Virus record (IMG/VR): IMGVR_UViG_3300027971_000200
Coordinates: 1 to 25,687 of that record
Source: a virus
Strand: one strand, 5' to 3'
Length of the DNA: 25,687 nt
The position numbers and the translations under genes are program-made. Shown one piece after another: positions 1-6,237 of the stretch; the stretch's first letter is position 1, and each line of letters begins with the position of its first letter. The notes beneath the pieces are model-generated. The model was not told the origin of the DNA, searched no databases, and saw only the letters and a list, made by a program, of their open reading frames with translations.

Positions 1-501
1 CGTTATAAAATTGACGATCATAATTATTTGAAGGCAATCGACATTACTGTTGTGTCTAGAATAAAAAATTATATAAAAGAGTTTAGGGGTATATCATATA
101 CTCCATATGTGATTGGTGATGGAGAAAGTCCAGACTATGTTTCATACAAATTATATGGAAGTCCAGAGTACGATTGGATTATACTATTAACAAATAACAT
201 GTATAACATATATGATGACTGGCCGAGAGATAGCGAAGAGTTTAGGAATTATATTATAGAAAAGTATGGAAGTTTAGACTACGCAATGCAAAATACAAAA
301 TACTACTATGACATATCAGGAAATATCATAGATGTTATTGAATGGACGCAATTATCGTCATCAAAAAGACGTTCCGAAACAATATACGAATGGGAATTGA
401 GAAAAAATACAAACAAGTCTAAAATCAAAATAATGCAAAAGAGTTCTTTAGGTGCATTAGATTCTGGACTAAAAAGTATGCTTATAAAACCAATTGTTTA
501 A
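1..501 (+). CDS. 53: Baseplate wedge subunit gp53, 5' end outside window
   Basis: In T4, gp53 is a wedge protein that joins neighbouring wedges around the hub during baseplate assembly. The visible 166 residues resemble T4 gp53 in its core: a 'Y.IKDG'-like strand, then SYKLYGSPEYDWIILLTNN, then a 'YDDWP' turn followed by 'IIEKYGS'. This is the same order as T4's 'ANAIYGNPQLYWVLLMCNDNY...YGW'. The reading frame is open to base 1 (RYKIDDHNYLKAID...), so the gene starts upstream. The TTG at 28 lies inside conserved sequence and is not the start. T4 gp53 is 196 aa, so roughly 20-30 residues are missing. The gene ends with TAA at 499-501, ten bases before the hub gene. Identification rests on sequence pattern plus synteny with a hub gene and gene 5. 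Confidence 0.85.
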   Translation, partial: RYKIDDHNYLKAIDITVVSRIKNYIKEFRGISYTPYVIGDGESPDYVSYKLYGSPEYDWIILLTNNMYNIYDDWPRDSEEFRNYIIEKYGSLDYAMQNTKYYYDISGNIIDVIEWTQLSSSKRRSETIYEWELRKNTNKSKIKIMQKSSLGALDSGLKSMLIKPIV

Positions 502-502
502 G

Positions 503-523
503 ATATGAAATATGAAATATGAA
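503..523 (+). repeat. Triple heptamer ATATGAA carrying three out-of-frame ATGs
   Basis: Three perfect tandem copies of ATATGAA (503-509, 510-516, 517-523) cover the start of the hub gene. Each copy holds an ATG (505, 512, 519), and because the unit is 7 nt the three ATGs fall in three different frames. Only ATG 512 opens the long frame. ATG 505 gives a five-codon frame ending in TGA at 520-522, and ATG 519 meets TAA at 525. No clear Shine-Dalgarno sequence precedes the array. Confidence 0.9.
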
Positions 524-1897
524 ATAACTAATGCATTTGGGGCGGTGTCTAATGATGAGATAGATAACCCAAATAACGTATCGATAATTAAAACTTCTCC
601 ACCAAAAACACAAATTGGTGGAGACGTTATCATTAATGAATTGTCAATCATAACTCGCCAAGGTGTGAGAATTTCATTGTTGGATTCTTTCGCAGGATTT
701 AATATAGATGAAAATGTATTTTCAGCTTTCATAATTGGGTCCGTGACAATCAATGATATTGGCGGTGCGCTAGAAAAATGGGAAATAGAAGGTGGTGAAC
801 GTATTGCATTAAAATTTTCTATGCCAGCTACAAATGAAATTATTGTTTGGAGAGAAGATTTAATTATAACTAAAATTGGTAAGTATGAAGTTGATAACAC
901 AAATTTAACTAGACGTTATACATTATATTTCACATCAAAATCTTTTGTTGATTCCACAAAAAAATTACTATTTAAAAGTTATAAAAATACAAACATTAAA
1001 GATGCCGTTCTATCAATGTTCGGAGAAATGTCGAATAACGATTTAGCAGTAGAAGACTCAAGAGTTACGTTAACTAAACCTTTTATTGCTACTGGAATAA
1101 TGCCACACAAAGCAATCACAATGATGGCCGAACGTGCTTGCGTAAAAAATAAGTTTTTTATATTCTATGAACGTTTTGTTCCAGTTATGGGTACATATCC
1201 TGATGGTAGTAAATTTGCATCATCACATTATTTTGGAAGCTATGAAAAATTAATAGAAGATTCTATAACTGGTGGAATACACAGCATATATTTTAATCTA
1301 AATCAAGATGCAAAAATAGAAGGTAAAAAAATACGTGCAGTAAGACTAGCATATCAAGAAAATTTCAATCATCTAGAGTGTATGACTTTGGGTCTTTATA
1401 ACACCACAATGACTGCTATAAATCCAATCAATAGAACTTATAATGTAGAGAAGTTTGGATATAAAAATAGAGATACTGGTGATTTTTACGAAAATAAATT
1501 GCTAGATGATAAAAATATTTTCAATACATACGATAACAATAAAAATGAAATACCAGGAAGAAAATTGTTTTTTTCGTCAATAAATGATCCTGTTGATAGA
1601 AAGTCTTGGTTGCCAAATAATATGTTTGGTTTATCTAAAAGTTTACATAAACTTGAAGTAGATATTCAGGGCGCAACAAATTCAATTGGTGTTGGACATG
1701 TAGTGAACCTTGTTATTCCAAGTGCATATGACAGACAATTATCATTAAATTCTAGCACACCTTTGCCCGATGCAATGCATTCAGGTAGATATTTTGTGTC
1801 AGGCGTTCAACATAGTTTGTCTGGAGCAACTTACATAAAACGATTAGAACTAACAAGAGGTTCTTCTCCAATAAATTTAAATAGACTAATACCCTAA
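512..1897 (+). CDS. Baseplate hub protein, gp27-like
   Basis: This 461-aa protein most likely forms the ring of the central baseplate hub on which the gp5-type spike sits; T4 gp27 is 391 aa. The N-terminal third has hub-ring-like strands ('SLLDSFAGFNIDENVFSAFIIGSVTINDIGG', residues about 55-85, where a stretch of gene-27-type proteins sets up the first tail-tube-like domain). The C-terminus ends in 'SGRYFVSGVQHSL' and 'YIKRLELTRGS', a signature shared by gp27/gpD-type hub proteins. Its place between gp53 and the gp5 OB-fold protein supports this. The start at 512 is the only ATG of the heptamer array in frame. It ends 11 bases before the kinase gene, whose Shine-Dalgarno overlaps this stop codon. 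Direct similarity to T4 gp27 is weak by eye. The alternative is another hub component such as a gp48/gp54 analogue, but the C-terminus argues against it. Confidence 0.65.
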   Translation: MKYEITNAFGAVSNDEIDNPNNVSIIKTSPPKTQIGGDVIINELSIITRQGVRISLLDSFAGFNIDENVFSAFIIGSVTINDIGGALEKWEIEGGERIALKFSMPATNEIIVWREDLIITKIGKYEVDNTNLTRRYTLYFTSKSFVDSTKKLLFKSYKNTNIKDAVLSMFGEMSNNDLAVEDSRVTLTKPFIATGIMPHKAITMMAERACVKNKFFIFYERFVPVMGTYPDGSKFASSHYFGSYEKLIEDSITGGIHSIYFNLNQDAKIEGKKIRAVRLAYQENFNHLECMTLGLYNTTMTAINPINRTYNVEKFGYKNRDTGDFYENKLLDDKNIFNTYDNNKNEIPGRKLFFSSINDPVDRKSWLPNNMFGLSKSLHKLEVDIQGATNSIGVGHVVNLVIPSAYDRQLSLNSSTPLPDAMHSGRYFVSGVQHSLSGATYIKRLELTRGSSPINLNRLIP

Positions 1898-1908
1898 AGG
1901 TCAAAAAA

Positions 1909-2859
1909 ATGAAACTCAAATTTTCAGAATATGTAGATTTAAAAGACTACAAAGCATATGAACTTGTAGAGAAACAAATTCTTTACAACAAAGGCGCAAA
2001 GTACGGACAGATTGTGTTTCTTGCTGGTGGTGCAGGCTCGGGCAAAGGTTTTGCTATTCAACATTTTATGCAAGGATCTGACTTTAAAGTCCGTGACGTT
2101 GATGAATTAAAAAAAGCATTTCAAAAATTAGATGCCATTCAAAAATTTACGACTAAAGATTTGCTTGCAAAATATGGCGATAAAATTTCATCAAAAGATA
2201 AAGACCTTATTCAAAAAGAATTGATTGATAAAAATTTAAGATTAGGTGATTTAAATTTAAGAACTCCTACTAACGTTTATATGTTGCACGTTCTTGTTCG
2301 TGCAACCGGTGTTAAAGATAAAACTTTAGATTTAATGCTTGCTGGTGCGGAAAAGGGTCAGTTGCCAAATATTATTTTTGATAGCACATTTAAAGAAGTT
2401 GATGATATGACTTCTGTTTTACCAAAATTATTTAATGCTGGATATGAATCTGAAAATATTCATGTAACTTGGGTTTTGACAAATTATCAAATTGCAATTC
2501 AAAATAATAAAGGTAGATCAAGAGTTGTGCCAGAAGATATTCTATTAGCAACACACAAAGGGGCTGCCGAAACAGTTTATAATTTAGTAACAAATGCTAT
2601 GCCACCTTCTGTCAGAGGTGGTGTTTATGTCATTCTAAATAATCCTGAGAATACAGTCTTTATTGTTGATCCAAAAACAAACAGGGCATATAAAGACTCA
2701 AAAGGAAATCCTGTCATTAAAGATTTTAAGTACTTGACACTTAAAGAACCAGGAAAGCCCGCAAAGACAGAACTTGATGTGAAAAAACAATTGCTGACTT
2801 GGATACGTGATAACGTTCCTCCAGGTTCAGTAGACACATCAGAATTGGACAAGTTATGA
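1909..2859 (+). CDS. Zeta-toxin/adenylate-kinase-like P-loop protein
   Basis: A 316-aa predicted P-loop phosphotransferase. The Walker A loop is GGAGSGKGF at residues 40-48, preceded by the hydrophobic strand 'GQIVFLA'. The usual Ser/Thr after the lysine is Gly, as in adenylate kinases (GKGT), but here Phe follows. A second strand ends in 'IIFDST' (155-160, Asp158 a candidate catalytic or Mg-binding acid). Then come 'ENIHVTWVLT' (182-191) and 'RSRVVPEDILLATHKGAA' (203-220), an arginine-containing segment typical of zeta-toxin-like kinases. The substrate is unknown. AAAGG at 1896-1900 is 8 nt upstream of the ATG. The last four bases overlap the next gene (ATGA at 2856). The N-terminus MKLKFSEYVD resembles T4 internal-protein leaders. 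The gene sits between hub genes 27-like and 5, so it is expected to be made late. Toxin, virion enzyme or injected effector are all possible. Confidence 0.7.
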   Translation: MKLKFSEYVDLKDYKAYELVEKQILYNKGAKYGQIVFLAGGAGSGKGFAIQHFMQGSDFKVRDVDELKKAFQKLDAIQKFTTKDLLAKYGDKISSKDKDLIQKELIDKNLRLGDLNLRTPTNVYMLHVLVRATGVKDKTLDLMLAGAEKGQLPNIIFDSTFKEVDDMTSVLPKLFNAGYESENIHVTWVLTNYQIAIQNNKGRSRVVPEDILLATHKGAAETVYNLVTNAMPPSVRGGVYVILNNPENTVFIVDPKTNRAYKDSKGNPVIKDFKYLTLKEPGKPAKTELDVKKQLLTWIRDNVPPGSVDTSELDKL

Positions 2860-3086
2860 AATTTAAAGAGTTTATTAAAGGCACTACACTTTCACAAGAA
2901 GAGTGGGAAGAAGAAGTTTTTGGTGCAGAGTTAACTGAAGTACTTAAACAAGTAGATGGCAAGTGGGCGCTAGTCTCTAAGAAGACAGGCAAGCCGTTAC
3001 GCTACTATAAGGGTGAAGGTAAACCATCAGATGAATGGGTTGCAAGTCAAGAGAGACAAATTCAATATTTTAAGCATTTGGGATAA
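2856..3086 (+). CDS. Small phage protein with 'WALVSKKTG...QYFKH' motif
   Basis: A 76-aa protein of unknown function. Residues 36-74 form a motif I recall from many phage proteins, often at the C-terminus: KWALVSKKTGKPLRYYKG, a Lys/Pro-Ser linker, then ERQIQYFKH. The aromatic and basic pattern (W37, Y50, Y51, W61, Y71, F72, K73, H74) suggests a compact binding domain. The N-terminus MKFKEFIKG resembles the MKTYQEFIAE leader of T4 internal proteins, although no L/I-x-E cleavage site follows directly; the nearest is LTE at residues 26-28. The start ATG overlaps the kinase stop as ATGA, so translation is probably coupled to it. Gene 5 begins 4 bases after the stop. Coding status is well supported by position and motif; the role is not known. 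Confidence 0.75.
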   Translation: MKFKEFIKGTTLSQEEWEEEVFGAELTEVLKQVDGKWALVSKKTGKPLRYYKGEGKPSDEWVASQERQIQYFKHLG

Positions 3087-3089
3087 TTA

Positions 3090-3758
3090 ATGGCAAATTT
3101 TATTGGGCAAGATGGATTTGTTTGGTGGATTGGAATTGTTGAAGACATTGACGATCCATTGACGCTAGGCAGATGCAAAGTGAGATGTTTCGGATATCAT
3201 CCAGCGAAGTCAACTAATTTAGTTCCGACTGAAGACTTACCTTGGGCTGTATCTATTCATCCATTGAATACCCCTAATCTTTACGGGACTCCTAGACTTG
3301 GTGATTGGGTATTTGGATTCTTCTTAGATGCGTTGTCTGCACAAGAGCCAGCAATTTTAGGATACTTACCTGCTATACCTGAGGCGGCCGCAGAATATTT
3401 TGGCACACCACATAGTTTAACAAGAAATTTTGCAAGTGTCTCTAATAAGAATGATGTTCTATGGGAAGTAAACAATGCTACAATTAGAATTGCGAATACT
3501 GGAAATGTTACAATAGATTCTTCAAATACTGTTACGATTGATAGTAATGACTATTCGATACAATCCTCTAATAACAGTATTGTCAGTTCAAATACAAATT
3601 TAACGTTGAACGGAAGTAACAATTTAATCTTTTCCGACAGCGTAAACAATACAACTCTTGCAGAAATTCTTGCTAGGATAAAAGCCCTAGAAGATAAGGA
3701 TGTATTGCAAGATATCGCAATTGCAGTAGCGGCTACCTTACCGGTGGCTAATACTTAA
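3090..3758 (+). CDS. 5: Baseplate hub spike protein gp5-like, OB-fold without lysozyme
   Basis: The N-terminal 105 residues match the OB-fold of T4 gp5: WWIGIVEDIDDPLTLGRCKV (12-31), 'GYHP' (35-38), 'PTEDLPW' (46-52), then 'LGDWVFGFFLD' (70-80). T4 gp5 reads WFVGVVEDRMDPLKLGRVRV and PTEKLPW at these places. T4 gp5 (575 aa) continues with a lysozyme domain and a long triple beta-helix. Here the protein is only 222 aa, has no lysozyme segment, and carries a short run of alternating strand repeats (about 138-185, 'NVTIDSSNTVTIDS...') followed by a helix (189-202). It should form a trimeric plug or spike on the hub. Cyanophage gp5 proteins also lack lysozyme, so this is a lineage trait rather than damage. 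The start lies 3 bases after the previous stop, with only a weak GGGA upstream. Confidence 0.9.
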   Translation: MANFIGQDGFVWWIGIVEDIDDPLTLGRCKVRCFGYHPAKSTNLVPTEDLPWAVSIHPLNTPNLYGTPRLGDWVFGFFLDALSAQEPAILGYLPAIPEAAAEYFGTPHSLTRNFASVSNKNDVLWEVNNATIRIANTGNVTIDSSNTVTIDSNDYSIQSSNNSIVSSNTNLTLNGSNNLIFSDSVNNTTLAEILARIKALEDKDVLQDIAIAVAATLPVANT

Positions 3759-3772
3759 TTAAAATCATAGGC

Positions 3773-3809
3773 TACACAGTAGTGTAACACTATGTCAAGC
3801 AAATGTCAA
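3773..3809 (+). promoter_or_regulatory. Operator-like palindrome and spaced direct repeats
   Basis: The 70-base gap before the mini-histone gene contains a perfect 13-bp palindrome, TAGTGTAACACTA (3780-3792, 6+1+6). It overlaps a second inverted repeat, TACAC-AGTA-GTGTA (3773-3786). Directly after it the heptamer ATGTCAA occurs twice, at 3792-3798 and 3803-3809, offset 11 bp, about one helical turn. This is the pattern of a protein-binding site, or of a small RNA hairpin in the leader of the histone gene. No protein partner is identifiable here. Confidence 0.4.
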
Positions 3810-3828
3810 CATTTTATAAGGAAATAAC

Positions 3829-4014
3829 ATGACAAACCACGAAAATTTAATGAATTTATTTGAATCATATCTCGCAGAGAACGAAAAATTTGAAATCAAA
3901 GGCAACAAAGCGGCTGGAACTAGAGCAAGAAAAGCATTAGCTGAATTAAGTAAAGCAACAAAAGAACGCAGAAAAGAAATTCAAGATGCCAAAACGGCAG
4001 AACAATCAACATAA
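3829..4014 (+). CDS. Mini histone H1/Hc1-like DNA-binding protein
   Basis: A 61-aa protein, strongly basic after residue 23. Residues 24-35 read KGNKAAGTRARK. This is the hallmark of the bacterial histone H1-like Hc1 family, whose typical form as I recall it is 'EKGNKAAGTRVRKGM'. A second helix follows, rich in Lys, Arg and Glu (36-55). The N-terminal helix 'LMNLFESYLAENEKFEI' fits the short helix that precedes the motif in Hc1 proteins. It also resembles a T4 capsid-targeting leader with a L-x-E site (LAE, 15-17). Expected role: DNA binding and compaction, either in the infected cell or inside the capsid. A clear AAGGA (3818-3822) lies 6 nt before the ATG, stronger than for most neighbours. 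The upstream gap holds operator-like repeats. The stop TAA (4012-4014) is 13 bases before gene 25. Confidence 0.8.
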   Translation: MTNHENLMNLFESYLAENEKFEIKGNKAAGTRARKALAELSKATKERRKEIQDAKTAEQST

Positions 4015-4027
4015 ATAAAAGAAAAAA

Positions 4028-4417
4028 ATGGCAGATATCGCATTCTATAAAGACTTGGGACTAGACTTCACACCGCATCCGGTGAGTGGAGACGTTCGCC
4101 CTATTATAAATGAGGTTGCTATTAGAAGGTCTATAATGAATCTAATAAAAACTAGAAAAGGGACTAGACCTTTTAATCCAACATATGGATGCAATATCGA
4201 CAATTATTTGTTTAATTATGTTCCTGGATATACAGAATTTAATCTCCAGAAAGAATTGAAAGATTCCATAACACGTTTTGAACCTAGGGTTGACGTAGGA
4301 GATATTGTTGTTGATTACCTTGATGATGGCCAGGGAATTGACATAAAAGTGCAATATAGAATAAAAGGCATTAACAGAGTAGGAAATCTAGTCGCAACAA
4401 TAACAAGGACGGCATAA
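4028..4417 (+). CDS. 25: Baseplate wedge subunit gp25
   Basis: A 129-aa member of the GPW/gp25 family; T4 gp25 is 132 aa. The family core is clear: 'SIMNLIKTRKGTRPFNP' (35-51), 'YGCNI' (53-57) and the 'FEPRV' turn (84-88), corresponding to T4 'TRKGSRPFDPEFGC' and 'YEPRI'. gp25 is the wedge protein that contacts the first sheath ring and passes the contraction trigger from baseplate to sheath. The gene has only an A-rich leader and no clear Shine-Dalgarno. Its stop overlaps the start of gene 6 by one base (TAATG at 4415-4419), so gp25 and gp6, which form one wedge core, are probably translationally coupled. Confidence 0.96.
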   Translation: MADIAFYKDLGLDFTPHPVSGDVRPIINEVAIRRSIMNLIKTRKGTRPFNPTYGCNIDNYLFNYVPGYTEFNLQKELKDSITRFEPRVDVGDIVVDYLDDGQGIDIKVQYRIKGINRVGNLVATITRTA

Positions 4418-6234
4418 TGGCCATAGATAACAATCTAAAAATCGATGAACTTAGTTTTGATGGAATTAAATCTAATTTTAAAAGCTATTTAAAATCTCAA
4501 GATCAGTTTAGAGATTATAATTTTGATGGTGCAGGTATTTCTGTACTGTTAGACCTGCTTGCCTACAATACATACTACAACTCTTTCTACCTTAATATGG
4601 TAGCATCCGAATCTTTTCTTTCTACTGCACAAAAAAGAAATTCGGTCGTAAACTTAGCCAAGTCTTTAAACTATACACCAAGATCAACTACATCCGCAAG
4701 CATTACGGGCACAGTTGCATTAACTGTTACTGGTAGTCCAGCGGCAGTTTTAATTCCGGCATATACAGAATTTTCTGGTTCAATTGATGGTAAAACTTAT
4801 ATATTCTCAAATGTCGAATCAAAAACTATTTTCAATAGTTCTGGAGTTTATTCTGGAAGCATTGTTCTTAAAGAAGGACAAGTAATTACAACAAGATATA
4901 CTGTATTAAGTTCAGATCCAGAACAAAGATTTTTAATACCTAATGCAAATATCGACACCACAACATTGACAGTTTCAGTATTAAACTCTTCTTCAGACAG
5001 CACATCAAGAACATTTGTTCGATCTGAAAATTTAGTAGAGTTAAACACTACATCTCAAATATATTTTATAGAAGAAGTTGAAGATGGTCAGTATCAAGTT
5101 AAATTTGGTGATGGTACATTTGGTATTGCATTAGATGATGGTAATGTTGTCGTATTAAGCTATCTTGTTTCTAATGGAACTTTAGCAAATGATATCAACG
5201 CATTATCATATAATGATTCTATTTCTGGCGTAACATCTGCAACATTTACTGCAAATGATCCGGCGGCCGGTGGTGGAGACAGAGAAACTGTTTCTCAAAT
5301 TAAATTTAATGCGCCAAAAATGTATGAAGCGCAAAATCGTGCAGTAACTGCCGATGACTACAAAGCATTGCTATTGAAACAATCTACTGTAGACTCTGTT
5401 GTTGTTTGGGGTGGAGAAGACAATGACCCACCAACTTATGGTAAAGTTTACGTTGCAATTAAACCAACAACTGGTGAAGTTTTAACGCCAACAGAAAAGA
5501 ACAACCTAATTAATTCAATTATTAATCCAAAAAAGATTTTAACAATCTCAACCGAAATTGTTGATCCAGAATATTTGTACATCATTATAAACTCTACTGT
5601 TAAGTACGAAGCAAATAAAACTATTTTATCCTCTGGTGATTTGGTTGATTTGGTTACGAGTACAATACAATCATACAATACAGATGAGATAAATCAATTT
5701 GGAAAATATTTTAGATATTCCAAATTATCTCGTTTAATTGATATGTCTGAGGCATCTATATTGAATAACGATACCTCAACGCTAATGAGAAAAGAACTAA
5801 ATGTTCAGTTGAATGTTCCGACAAAATATGAAATTAACTTTTCAAACGGAATTGATGCAACCACAAATGGTAGACCATCAACTCATCCGTTTGGTATAGG
5901 AAATAAAATTTATTCTAATGTGTTTAGCTATGCTGGATATGACAATTGTAAAATTGAAGAAAACAATGGTATCATTAGAATATATCGAACAGAAAAAAAT
6001 GAAAATATCGGCGTATTATTGAATGCTGGAACTGTTAATTATACAACAGGAAAAGTAATTTTAAATAGTTTTACGCCAACTGCGTTTGCTGATGGTGGTA
6101 ATACTTTGAAGTTAACTGCATCTCCAGCAGAAAAAGATATTCTACCTTTAAGAAATCAAATTCTTTCTATTCGTTCAACAGACATAACTGTAAATATGGT
6201 AGATGACAAATCAATCAGTCTTGTAAATAGATAA
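4417..6234 (+). CDS. 6: Baseplate wedge subunit gp6
   Basis: A 605-aa protein; T4 gp6 is 660 aa. The N-terminal region carries the gp6/gpJ-family helices 'LLDLLAYNTYYNSFYLNMV' (45-63), 'ESFLSTAQKRNSVVNLA' and 'LNYTPRS' (residues to about 92). T4 has a matching arrangement ('LAYN...ESFIDSATLRENVVSLARNIGYTP'). The central segment 'GDRETVSQIKFNAPKMYEAQ' with 'RAVTADDYKALL' (about 290-325) is typical of gpJ-like baseplate proteins. gp6 dimers make the inner iris ring that holds the wedges together and reorganises during tail contraction. An AAGGA (4405-4409) lies 7 nt upstream inside gene 25. Position directly after gene 25 agrees with the family's usual order. Confidence 0.94.
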   Translation: MAIDNNLKIDELSFDGIKSNFKSYLKSQDQFRDYNFDGAGISVLLDLLAYNTYYNSFYLNMVASESFLSTAQKRNSVVNLAKSLNYTPRSTTSASITGTVALTVTGSPAAVLIPAYTEFSGSIDGKTYIFSNVESKTIFNSSGVYSGSIVLKEGQVITTRYTVLSSDPEQRFLIPNANIDTTTLTVSVLNSSSDSTSRTFVRSENLVELNTTSQIYFIEEVEDGQYQVKFGDGTFGIALDDGNVVVLSYLVSNGTLANDINALSYNDSISGVTSATFTANDPAAGGGDRETVSQIKFNAPKMYEAQNRAVTADDYKALLLKQSTVDSVVVWGGEDNDPPTYGKVYVAIKPTTGEVLTPTEKNNLINSIINPKKILTISTEIVDPEYLYIIINSTVKYEANKTILSSGDLVDLVTSTIQSYNTDEINQFGKYFRYSKLSRLIDMSEASILNNDTSTLMRKELNVQLNVPTKYEINFSNGIDATTNGRPSTHPFGIGNKIYSNVFSYAGYDNCKIEENNGIIRIYRTEKNENIGVLLNAGTVNYTTGKVILNSFTPTAFADGGNTLKLTASPAEKDILPLRNQILSIRSTDITVNMVDDKSISLVNR

Positions 6235-6237
6235 AAG

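Noticed and set aside
28-501. TTG at 28 as the start of gp53
   Set aside because: The frame is open to base 1 and the upstream residues continue a typical gp53 N-terminal region, so the gene is cut by the window edge.
3384-3391. NotI sites GCGGCCGC (also at 11373-11380) as a sign of cloned or foreign DNA
   Set aside because: Both fall in frame on Ala-Ala-Ala codons of intact structural genes and fit the general use of GCG/GCC in alanine runs.
4010-4017. CATAAATA as a late promoter for gene 25
   Set aside because: Transcription would start about 5 bases before the ATG, leaving no room for a leader, and the motif overlaps the stop of the mini-histone gene.
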